Below, one piece after another: positions 1 through 5,681 of a stretch of 64,000 bases of DNA; positions within the stretch are counted from its first letter, which is position 1; the number at the start of each line of letters is the position of its first letter. The stretch is from Neptuniibacter sp. Lineage in GTDB: Bacteria; Pseudomonadota; Gammaproteobacteria; Pseudomonadales; Balneatricaceae. The notes beneath the pieces were generated by a model, which saw only the letters and a list, made by a program, of their open reading frames with translations, did no database searches and was not told where the DNA came from. The stretch covers positions 17,142 to 81,141 of the forward strand of contig NZ_JAAEQH010000104.1 of the NCBI RefSeq assembly GCF_024231755.1, given 5' to 3'. The position numbers and the translations under genes were made by a program.

Positions 1-1
1 A

Positions 2-76
2 AGTCAAACCTCACCACAAATCGGCACTTTGTATTACCAGGGTGTTGCCAGATATCTAAACCGGATAGATGCATGA
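2..76 (+). CDS. 3' end of a phage gene upstream of the tail terminator
   Basis: An open frame enters from the left edge and ends at TGA 74-76, overlapping the ATG of the next gene (ATGA). Only 24 residues are visible, ending in YQGVARYLNRIDA. The coupled overlap says it belongs to the same late operon, probably a head-tail connector or neck gene by position, but the fragment is too short to identify. Confidence 0.5.
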   Translation, partial: SQTSPQIGTLYYQGVARYLNRIDA

Positions 77-783
77 TTGATAACATCATTACAACGCTCT
101 CAGGCCAGTCTATTAATGCTGTAAAAACCAGTGACGCAGATATCTCCACTGTAGATACGGCGATTGGCTTGAAGGATATTTTCGGGCCATTGGTTGGCTC
201 TAAGGTATACCCGCTGGTGCTTCCTGCTGATGTGGTTTTGCCAGCAATGATCTATCAGCAGGTTAATAGGCAACACATCGAAGTGGATGGCGAAAAGCTA
301 GGGCGAATAGATACTTATGTGCTTAGCGTGAGAGCCTCTACATTCAAAGATCTTCAAGGACTTTGCGCGCAGATTGTTGATACGGTGGCTGGTCTGGCTG
401 GACAATACGAAATCACAGACTTTGCTGTTGATTATGAACCGGATGAAAAGCAGTACAGGGGGCATCTGGAATTAGAAGTAACTACTCTTGCCACTGTATC
501 GCAGTCTATTCCGGCGGCTCTTGTTTATGAGTTTGCTTCGCAAGCTCAGGAAAGCCAATACGATAATGTTGTGCGCCAAGCCGTAACAGATGTTTTTTCG
601 GTTGTACTAGTGTGCGATCAAGATCAGCTCGAAACAGTTCGAAACCAAGCCTCTACAGCGCTGGTGGGATTGCAACCAAATCCCCAAAGCCACCCCATTC
701 AATATCTATCCGGTAAGCGTTTAGCCCAAACAGGGCAGCTCGTTTACTGGCGAGAACAATTCTCCTTCATTCGTTACATCTAA
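73..783 (+). CDS. Phage tail terminator/tail completion protein with two similar-sized modules
   Basis: 236 residues. The first part (about 35-140, with PLVLPADVVLPAMIYQQV and later YRGHLELEV) has the look of DUF3168-type tail completion proteins, which cap the tail tube and join it to the head. The last part (about 160-236, ending REQFSFIRYI) resembles the tail terminator proteins of Mu-like and other siphophages. The gene lies directly before the tail tube gene, as expected. Its start overlaps the stop of the preceding frame. The two-module reading comes from sequence pattern only; a single-domain protein with an extension is the alternative. Confidence 0.6.
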   Translation: MIDNIITTLSGQSINAVKTSDADISTVDTAIGLKDIFGPLVGSKVYPLVLPADVVLPAMIYQQVNRQHIEVDGEKLGRIDTYVLSVRASTFKDLQGLCAQIVDTVAGLAGQYEITDFAVDYEPDEKQYRGHLELEVTTLATVSQSIPAALVYEFASQAQESQYDNVVRQAVTDVFSVVLVCDQDQLETVRNQASTALVGLQPNPQSHPIQYLSGKRLAQTGQLVYWREQFSFIRYI

Positions 784-800
784 CCAAACCCGAGGTCCCT

Positions 801-938
801 ATGAGTAACCAAGGCGGACGCTATGAAATGCGGGACGGCCAGCGCGTGCGCGTTGGTGGAACCGAAGCAAAGGAGCGGGCTCAGCCTGCTAAAAAACCAA
901 CCAAAGTAAAAAAGGTAAAAGACAATGCTGAGTCGTAA
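801..938 (+). CDS. Small basic phage protein (45 aa) between terminator and tail tube
   Basis: ATG at 801 is preceded by GAGG at 792-795, five bases away. The 45-residue product begins MSNQGGRYEMRDGQRVRVGG and ends in a lysine-rich tail. It overlaps the first 14 bases of the tail tube gene, which suggests translational coupling. Small proteins of this type (RYEMRDGQRV-like) commonly precede tail tube genes in tailed phages; their role is not known to me. The good ribosome-binding site and coupled overlap support it being real. Confidence 0.6.
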   Translation: MSNQGGRYEMRDGQRVRVGGTEAKERAQPAKKPTKVKKVKDNAES

Positions 939-1851
939 GAAAATTCTACTGGCAAAGGTTGAGAGTACTTACGGTACTGATGCCACTCCTGCAGCAGCAG
1001 ACGCTATTCTCACGAAAAATCTGGACATCACGCCATATGACGGCAACACAGTCCAACGTGACCTGGTGCGTCCAACGCTAGGTAATGAAGAAGCAATCAA
1101 TGTAGCGCCTAATGTAAAGGTCAGCTTTGAAGTCGAGATTGCGGGCTCTGGTGCTGCAGGTACTGCTCCTGCTTGGGGTTCCGTGCTTCGTGCTTGCGGC
1201 TTCTCAGAAACGGTTAACGCTGGCACTGACGTACAGTATCAACCGGTATCCTCCAGCTTTGAGTCTGCAAGTCTGCACTATGAGCAGGATGGTCAGATTC
1301 ATAAAGTACTAGGTTGCCGTGGATCCGTAAGCTTTGATCTGTCTTCTGGTGGCATTCCAGTAATGAAGTTTAGCTTCACTGGCCTGTACGCTAAGCCAGT
1401 TACAGGCTCGCTTACAGCCGATCTGTCTGCCTTCCAGGTGCCGCTGCCAGTTACTAAAGCAAACACACCGACCTATACCATTCATGGCTATAGCGCGATT
1501 GCTAATAGCTTTAGTGTGGATATGTCCAACAACGTAGTTCACCGTAACCAGATCGGTCATGAAGAAATTTCTATCACTGATCGTAGTCCAAGCGGCCAGA
1601 TGGTGATTGATGCGCCAACGCTGACTGATAAAGATATGTTTGCGCTGGTGGAATCCCATAATGGCATTACAACTGATGCTGTTCAGGTAGTTCACGGCAC
1701 AGTAGCCGGGAATATCGTTCAGATCGATGCACCTAAAGTGCAGTTGAGTGGTATCAGTGGCACTGACCTCGACGGCCAATATGCCTACCAGTTGAATACA
1801 TCTTTCATCCCTGATGCGGGCGATGATGAGATCGTAATCACGGTTAAATAA
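925..1851 (+). CDS. Phage major tail tube protein
   Basis: 308 residues. The N-terminus (LSRKKILLAKVESTYGTDAT) and the alternating beta-rich sequence match siphophage tail tube proteins, which stack as hexamers around the tape measure protein to form the tail. Position between tail terminator and the frameshifted chaperone pair agrees. The C-terminal part (about 220-308) could be an Ig-like or second beta domain. A terminator-like hairpin follows, as is common after abundantly made tube proteins. Confidence 0.8.
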   Translation: MLSRKKILLAKVESTYGTDATPAAADAILTKNLDITPYDGNTVQRDLVRPTLGNEEAINVAPNVKVSFEVEIAGSGAAGTAPAWGSVLRACGFSETVNAGTDVQYQPVSSSFESASLHYEQDGQIHKVLGCRGSVSFDLSSGGIPVMKFSFTGLYAKPVTGSLTADLSAFQVPLPVTKANTPTYTIHGYSAIANSFSVDMSNNVVHRNQIGHEEISITDRSPSGQMVIDAPTLTDKDMFALVESHNGITTDAVQVVHGTVAGNIVQIDAPKVQLSGISGTDLDGQYAYQLNTSFIPDAGDDEIVITVK

Positions 1852-1862
1852 CCGGCCCCTTC

Positions 1863-1900
1863 AACCCTGCCTTCTGTCTATCCGTGGAGGGCGGGGTTTT
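1863..1900 (+). terminator. Terminator-like hairpin after the tail tube gene
   Basis: AACCCTGCC (1863-1871) can pair with GGCGGGGTT (1890-1898) in a 9-bp stem with one G-U pair and an 18-base loop, ending in TTTT. It lies between the tail tube and chaperone genes and could reduce downstream expression relative to the tube protein. Confidence 0.5.
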
Positions 1901-1952
1901 CTCTACCAACGGATAGCTAAACGGATAAACCAACGGATATAGGACAGATACC

Positions 1953-2378
1953 ATGTCATTTATTGTTAAGCCAGTAGAAACATTCACGCTTCCTTTGATC
2001 ATTAAAGAGCCAACAGGGGTGGCAGAAACAAAGGAACACGACCTCGCGGTTACTTGGAAGCTTCTTTCTAAACCCGAGCGTAAAGCGTTACTGAAGGATA
2101 TTGAAACAGCTAAAAAAGAACATCGCGAGCTGATTACTCAATTCGCAGCCGGTGAATTGGAAGAGCTGCCTGAATTCGAATTTTCAGATATTGCTCTCTG
2201 TGAGCAGTTGATTACGGGTGTTGATGGCTTACTAACTCCTGATAAGGAAGAAATTGAATACAGTGCAGAGTTGCTGCCTGAATTATTCGATATGGACTAC
2301 GTTGAAGCAGCTTTCTCCGCGCAATTGGGCGAAGTTCTTTACGGTAAAGCTATTCGGGATCTGCTTGAAAAAAACTGA
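1953..2378 (+). CDS. Phage tail assembly chaperone, short (zero-frame) form
   Basis: 141 residues, mostly helical and acidic, starting MSFIVKPVETFTLPLIIKEP. By position, between tail tube and tape measure, it corresponds to lambda gpG, the chaperone that coats the tape measure during tail assembly. Its last codons GAA AAA AAC TGA contain the slippery heptamer A AAA AAC, so a fraction of ribosomes should shift to the -1 frame and make a longer protein (see the next two entries). No sequence similarity to lambda gpG is claimed. Confidence 0.75.
   Translation: MSFIVKPVETFTLPLIIKEPTGVAETKEHDLAVTWKLLSKPERKALLKDIETAKKEHRELITQFAAGELEELPEFEFSDIALCEQLITGVDGLLTPDKEEIEYSAELLPELFDMDYVEAAFSAQLGEVLYGKAIRDLLEKN
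2369..2375 (+). other. Programmed -1 ribosomal frameshift site A AAA AAC
   Basis: The heptamer fits X XXY YYZ in the reading frame (A2369, AAA 2370-2372, AAC 2373-2375), directly before the zero-frame stop TGA 2376-2378. After slipping, reading continues CTG ATA GAG and joins the open -1 frame that runs to TAA 2741-2743 without interruption. This is the same arrangement as lambda G/GT. Confidence 0.85.
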
Positions 2379-2743
2379 TAGAGGCTGGCCGGTATTGGGC
2401 AACTGATACCGGTTCCAGCACCGACCCAGAAACCCTAAAGGAAATGGAAGAGGCGGGCGCTCCAGAGGAAGTTCTGCAACACTACCGTTCTTCTGAGGTT
2501 GAGAATTTTGTTCTTTACCAGGACAATATTCAAGCATTAGATCTGTTCCTTGGGTGCAGACCTCAGCGCCTTGTCATTAGCTCAATGAGCGGGGTTAAGC
2601 TTCTTTATGATGGTATCGACCGCAGCGAATTAGTTTCGCTGATGGATATCTATTCCATAAAGCCGAAGAAGCGACCATATGTGTTAAGGCAGGTTCAGCT
2701 GATTGAGACGGGTGCCAAGGAAAAGGCCAACGCAGAAAAGTAA
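2375..2743 (+). CDS. -1 frame extension of the tail assembly chaperone (G-T-like)
   Basis: This frame is reached by frameshifting at 2369-2375; the fusion starting at 1953 would be about 263 residues. The extension begins LIEAGRYWATDTGS, a pattern common in the T-part of phage tail chaperones, and ends in a lysine-rich tail. An ATG at 2444 could in principle start a separate 99-residue protein, but no good ribosome-binding site precedes it and the frame is open back to the slippery site. In lambda the T domain recruits tail tube protein to the growing tail; the same role is inferred here. Confidence 0.8.
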   Translation: MIEAGRYWATDTGSSTDPETLKEMEEAGAPEEVLQHYRSSEVENFVLYQDNIQALDLFLGCRPQRLVISSMSGVKLLYDGIDRSELVSLMDIYSIKPKKRPYVLRQVQLIETGAKEKANAEK

Positions 2744-2795
2744 GAATTTTACTGGTATGCTCCGATCATCATCACGGAACAACAAGGAGTTGAAG

Positions 2796-3215
2796 ATGAG
2801 ATTGGTACTCCCAGCGGTTGCAGTAATATTGCTTATAACAAGCTGCACAAACGAGGTGCCTGACCGGTTTCAAGAGCTAACAGGGGCTGTTACGGAGATA
2901 GAAAGGCTGGTTGCTTGCAAAAAAGTCTATGAGTGGCAAGCAGTTAATCTCATAATGTCCCGAGATTCGCTGAGTGAGAGCAGCGAGTTAAGACCTGCCT
3001 TTATTGAGATGATAAATAATACCTACCAAAAATATGGTGAATACTTTGTATTTTTGGAAACGCGAGACAGCGCTAAGACCGAGATGGCCGAGCGCAAGCT
3101 TCAAAAGCGATTCACCCAAGAGGAGTTTCGTCTACTAGTTAAAGAGTATGATGAGCTACTAGTTGCTCACTGTAGGGATTTCTATCAAACCTATGGAGTG
3201 AGGAGTCTTCGGTAG
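2796..3215 (+). CDS. Small prophage lipoprotein of unknown function
   Basis: 139 residues from ATG 2796, which has AAGGAG at 2784-2789, six bases upstream. Longer upstream in-frame starts overlap the chaperone extension and lack this site. The N-terminus MRLVLPAVAVILLITSC is a type II signal peptide with Cys17 as the lipidated residue. The mature part is helical and charged. It sits between the chaperones and a terminator. Prophage lipoproteins in such positions often act as superinfection-exclusion or envelope morons; that is inference and no family is recognised. Confidence 0.65.
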   Translation: MRLVLPAVAVILLITSCTNEVPDRFQELTGAVTEIERLVACKKVYEWQAVNLIMSRDSLSESSELRPAFIEMINNTYQKYGEYFVFLETRDSAKTEMAERKLQKRFTQEEFRLLVKEYDELLVAHCRDFYQTYGVRSLR

Positions 3216-3252
3216 GAGTTGAAAGTTAGAGCGCGGCAACTTTTGAATATAA

Positions 3253-3275
3253 ATGGGGCATATAGCCCCGTTTTT
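3253..3275 (+). terminator. Rho-independent terminator after the lipoprotein gene
   Basis: GGGGC (3255-3259), loop ATATA, GCCCC (3265-3269), extended by A3253-T3271 and followed by a run of T. It separates the early tail genes from the regulatory island. Confidence 0.75.
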
Positions 3276-3313
3276 ATTGCATGTCCGGCAAATGGAAGGA
3301 GTAGGGTTTCTGA

Positions 3314-3601
3314 CTAGCTCTTTTCATCATCTGTTTCAAAGGTGTTGCAAATCTCAATTGCAGCGGACTTGGTTTCGTTATCCGAGTTTTCAGAGGCTTC
3401 TATTATTTTTGCAGCCCTCATAAGGTAGTAGGCCGCCGTCACGCCTTTACCGTTTTTTCTCGGTTCTGCGATAGATTGGTTAAGCCTGAAAATAATTTCA
3501 GCATTAAGTGAGCGGCCGCTTTCTTCTGCTGCTTTTTCTAAATGCTGCCTTAATTCCTGCTCCATTCGGAGTGGATAGCTTTGTAGTTTATTGGTACCCA
3601 T
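3314..3601 (-). CDS. Arc-family ribbon-helix-helix repressor
   Basis: 95 residues. Residues 7-50 (SYPLRMEQELRQHLEKAAEE, then GRSLNAEIIFRLNQS) match the Arc repressor fold: an N-terminal beta strand that reads the DNA major groove, then two helices for dimerisation. The C-terminal half is a helical, acidic extension of unknown role. It is divergent from a second RHH gene at 3707 and a BRO-type antirepressor, which recalls the P22 immI (Arc/Mnt/Ant) layout. Likely target: the three GATATC sites in the shared control region. Confidence 0.8.
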   Translation of the reverse strand: MGTNKLQSYPLRMEQELRQHLEKAAEESGRSLNAEIIFRLNQSIAEPRKNGKGVTAAYYLMRAAKIIEASENSDNETKSAAIEICNTFETDDEKS

Positions 3602-3621
3602 ATCTTTATTCTGAATCTTTT

Positions 3622-3680
3622 AGATATCTTTTTCAAAGAATCTTATTGATATCTGCTTTCTGTTTGCTATAGTGATATCA
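3622..3680. promoter_or_regulatory. Three regularly spaced GATATC operators
   Basis: AGATATCT (3622-3629, palindrome), TGATATCT (3647-3654) and TGATATCA (3673-3680, palindrome) start 25 and 26 bases apart. They lie between two divergent ribbon-helix-helix genes. The second overlaps the -35 and the third overlaps the -10 of the rightward promoter. Spacing and symmetry are what dimeric RHH repressors use. Confidence 0.65.
3646..3673 (+). promoter_or_regulatory. Rightward promoter of the RHH/antirepressor operon
   Basis: TTGATA (3646-3651), 16-base spacer, TATAGT (3668-3673). Transcription would start about 25 bases before ATG 3707. Both promoter elements overlap operator copies, so repression by Arc-like proteins is likely. 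Confidence 0.6.
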
Positions 3681-3706
3681 CATAGAATCTGCTTGAGGTA
3701 AAAGAA

Positions 3707-3871
3707 ATGCCAAAAAGACTCCGCGAAACATCTTATCCATTTCGAATGGAACCAGAGATGAGGCTACAGGCTGAAAAAATTGCCAAGCAAGAACGGCGTA
3801 GCCTGAATGCTTGGCTTCAAATAGCTGTAGAAGAAAAACTTGGTCGTTACAAAGATCAGGAGGCCGTATGA
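3707..3871 (+). CDS. Small Arc-like ribbon-helix-helix protein (54 aa)
   Basis: ATG 3707 has GAGG at 3695-3698, eight bases upstream. The product has the Arc signature: SYPFRMEPEMRLQAEKIAKQ followed by ERRSLNAWLQIAVEEKL. At 54 residues it matches the size of P22 Arc (53). Its stop overlaps the ATG of the antirepressor gene (ATGA), so the two are translationally coupled. It likely autoregulates the operon. Confidence 0.75.
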   Translation: MPKRLRETSYPFRMEPEMRLQAEKIAKQERRSLNAWLQIAVEEKLGRYKDQEAV

Positions 3872-4656
3872 GCAACGTAATTCCGTTCGATTTTAAGGGG
3901 ATTCAGATAAGGGCGCTTGAGATTGAGGGCGAGGCTAAATTTGTAGCTAAAGACATTGCATCCGCTTTAGGTTATTCGAATCCGCGAAAGGCAGTTATAG
4001 ATCACTGCAAAGCAGCTAAACCTGTAGGGGGTAACGATTCGTTACCCCTGGACCCTCAAACCATTGTCATTCCTGAGCGCGATATGTATCGCTTAATAAT
4101 GAAGTCACAACTCCCTTCTGCTGAAGCGTTTGAAGAGTGGGTTGTAGGAGAAGTTCTCCCTTCAATCCGTAAGACCGGTGGTTACGGTAGCGGCATGCCA
4201 GCAATTAATGATCCTAAGCTGGCCGCATTACTGGAACTGGCAGTAAAGCAGGACCAGTTAGAGGAGCGTCAGCAGATTCTTCAGGATCAAAACTTGAAGC
4301 TAGCGCAAGATAATCAGGTACTGACTGAGCGTGTTGAAAATGTTGAGCTTCAGCATCGGAATGGTGTGCCTGCAGGCTGTATTTCAAAAGGTGATGCATA
4401 TTCGCTTTATGGTTTTGGCCTGTCATCCGATATTTTTCATGCAGCGCTTAAAAAACAGCAGGTAGAGCGGGTTAACTACATCCACACAACAGCTGAAGGT
4501 TTCACAACACCTACATACGCCTACCGCAATAACGGATCTGTTCGCCACGCGATAGAGGCTTTCATCAAAGATGCAGAGCAAGTTACTGAATGGTTTTGTG
4601 AGTCTCCAATGCTGGACGGAAAGCGATTCAGGTTTAAAAAGGAGAAAGCAGCGTGA
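3868..4656 (+). CDS. BRO-N/antirepressor family protein
   Basis: 262 residues from ATG 3868, chosen because it overlaps the RHH gene stop; a longer in-frame start at 3811 lies inside that gene. Residues 1-100 are a BRO-N domain (ALEIEGEAKFVAKDIASALG, then YRLIMKSQLPSAEAFEEWV and GEVLPSIRKTGGYG), the DNA-binding domain of phage antirepressors such as P22 Ant-like proteins. Residues 120-155 are coiled coil. The C-terminal about 100 residues are a separate alpha/beta domain of unknown type. Antirepressors induce lytic growth by blocking repressors; here it probably acts as a mobile immunity cassette inside the tail operon. Confidence 0.8.
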   Translation: MSNVIPFDFKGIQIRALEIEGEAKFVAKDIASALGYSNPRKAVIDHCKAAKPVGGNDSLPLDPQTIVIPERDMYRLIMKSQLPSAEAFEEWVVGEVLPSIRKTGGYGSGMPAINDPKLAALLELAVKQDQLEERQQILQDQNLKLAQDNQVLTERVENVELQHRNGVPAGCISKGDAYSLYGFGLSSDIFHAALKKQQVERVNYIHTTAEGFTTPTYAYRNNGSVRHAIEAFIKDAEQVTEWFCESPMLDGKRFRFKKEKAA

Positions 4657-4997
4657 ATGATTATCCAAGCGATCTTTTAGATAAGTTCACTCTGCGCCTT
4701 CCGGAAGGTATGCGTGATGAAATCAGGGAGGCTGCGGTGAAGCGCGGACGGAGCATGAACTCTGAGATCGTTCTGCGCCTTCAGGCTACAGCCAGATCAG
4801 AACAAAGAGGAAATAAGCCACCTCCGTTCAATCTGCATATCTCTCGGGAGTTAATGGATCAAGTCGCGCTGACGGCCTTAGAATCCGGTAGATCAATAAA
4901 TGCTGAAATCGTGTTTCTGTTAAAGCAGGTTCTTTCTGATCAGGTCACGCTAAAGCAGATTAACGAGAAGCTGGATAGGCTTTTAGAACGCAAGTAG
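4653..4997 (+). CDS. Tandem double ribbon-helix-helix protein
   Basis: 114 residues starting at GTG 4653, which overlaps the antirepressor stop and has AAGGAG at 4639-4644. It contains two Arc-like units in one chain: residues 10-48 (FTLRLPEGMRDEIREAAVKR, GRSMNSEIVLRLQ) and residues 58-98 (FNLHISRELMDQVALTALES, GRSINAEIVFLLKQ), then a short coiled coil. Arc normally binds as a dimer of dimers, so a covalent tandem would act like a single-chain Arc dimer. It is the third RHH protein in 1.7 kb. Confidence 0.75.
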   Translation: MNDYPSDLLDKFTLRLPEGMRDEIREAAVKRGRSMNSEIVLRLQATARSEQRGNKPPPFNLHISRELMDQVALTALESGRSINAEIVFLLKQVLSDQVTLKQINEKLDRLLERK

Positions 4998-5003
4998 TTA
5001 AAT

Positions 5004-5035
5004 GGGACTTGGGAGATTCGGACCTCTCAAGCCCC
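5004..5035 (+). other. Strong RNA hairpin between RHH and hypothetical gene
   Basis: GGGACTTGGGAG (5004-5015) pairs with CTCTCAAGCCCC (5024-5035) over 12 positions with one A-C mismatch and one G-U pair, loop 8 bases. No T-run follows, so it is not a classical terminator. It lies 31 bases before ATG 5067 and could affect translation or mRNA stability. Confidence 0.5.
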
Positions 5036-5066
5036 GCATCAAATCTCTTAGGACAGAGGAAATGAT

Positions 5067-5423
5067 ATGAACAATATTAGCCTTAGTGCTGACGTTCGTC
5101 CATTGCCCAAACGGACCACGGCAAAAATAATTAACTTCCCGGTGCGAGCGAACGCTTCTGCAATGGGTTTGATTAAAGAATATAGAGAGCTTCGAGCGGC
5201 TTGTTCACACGCAGTTGGTGAAGAGTTCGAACAGAAAGGCAAGCTAATGAACAAGCATGTTGATCGAATGATTGCCTATGGCTTGAGACTCGTTGGCGAA
5301 AAAACGAAAGAAGAAGCATCGCTGCATTCATTCGCAAAGAAAATGGAGAATGCTGAGCAATTAGCTGGGCCTTCATATTTCATAGCGTGTGTGGAGGCTA
5401 GTTTCGAGCTTTTGCAGGCATGA
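5067..5423 (+). CDS. Hypothetical prophage protein (118 aa)
   Basis: ATG 5067 is preceded by AGAGGA six bases upstream. The protein has a basic N-terminal 30 residues (PLPKRTTAKIINFPVRANAS) followed by a helical remainder. No family recognised. It is the last gene of the rightward regulatory operon and is followed by a terminator, so it is likely co-expressed with the RHH and antirepressor genes. Confidence 0.6.
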   Translation: MNNISLSADVRPLPKRTTAKIINFPVRANASAMGLIKEYRELRAACSHAVGEEFEQKGKLMNKHVDRMIAYGLRLVGEKTKEEASLHSFAKKMENAEQLAGPSYFIACVEASFELLQA

Positions 5424-5449
5424 CGGTACTGGTGAATAGTAAAATTTTA

Positions 5450-5475
5450 AAGCCCGCGCTCAGCGGGTTTTTTAT
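5450..5475 (+). terminator. Terminator of the regulatory island
   Basis: CCCGC (5453-5457) and GCGGG (5463-5467) with loop GCTCA, extended by three outer pairs, followed by TTTTTT. It closes the operon 3707-5423. A-rich sequence on the other side could let it also serve the small minus-strand gene at 5485. Confidence 0.8.
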
Positions 5476-5484
5476 TGCCTGAAA

Positions 5485-5658
5485 TTAGTACTTCAGCGCG
5501 TACGTTGTCGCGCTAACCCACGCAACGAGGCCAATCAAAGGATTGGCGAACCATATCCCGATATTAAAAAGCGAAAGAAGCGCCCACCAAGGCTTACCTG
5601 TGAACAGCAGGCAGGCAGCAGGGAATAGCAGAAACGCAATCAATAAATAATTAAGCAT
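5485..5658 (-). CDS. Small two-helix membrane protein (57 aa), possible
   Basis: Read on the minus strand, ATG at 5658-5656 opens a 57-residue frame, MLNYLLIAFLLFPAACLLFT then a short GKPWW turn, a second hydrophobic segment (ALLSLFNIGIWFA...LIGLVAWVS) and KY at the end. Two membrane helices separated by a basic turn are clear. The ribosome-binding site is weak and close (GGGGG one base before ATG). It is antisense to the gap before the tape measure gene, and could be a superinfection-exclusion peptide. Function unknown. Confidence 0.45.
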   Translation of the reverse strand: MLNYLLIAFLLFPAACLLFTGKPWWALLSLFNIGIWFANPLIGLVAWVSATTYALKY

Positions 5659-5681
5659 ACCCCCAGTATAAGGTAATTTTG

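Noticed and set aside
2444..2743. Independent gene starting at ATG 2444
   Set aside because: The frame is open upstream to the slippery site and lacks a ribosome-binding site at 2444; it is better explained as a -1 frameshift extension.
2703..2795. N-terminal extension of the prophage lipoprotein
   Set aside because: Would put basic residues before the signal peptide and overlap the chaperone frame; ATG 2796 has AAGGAG at the right distance.
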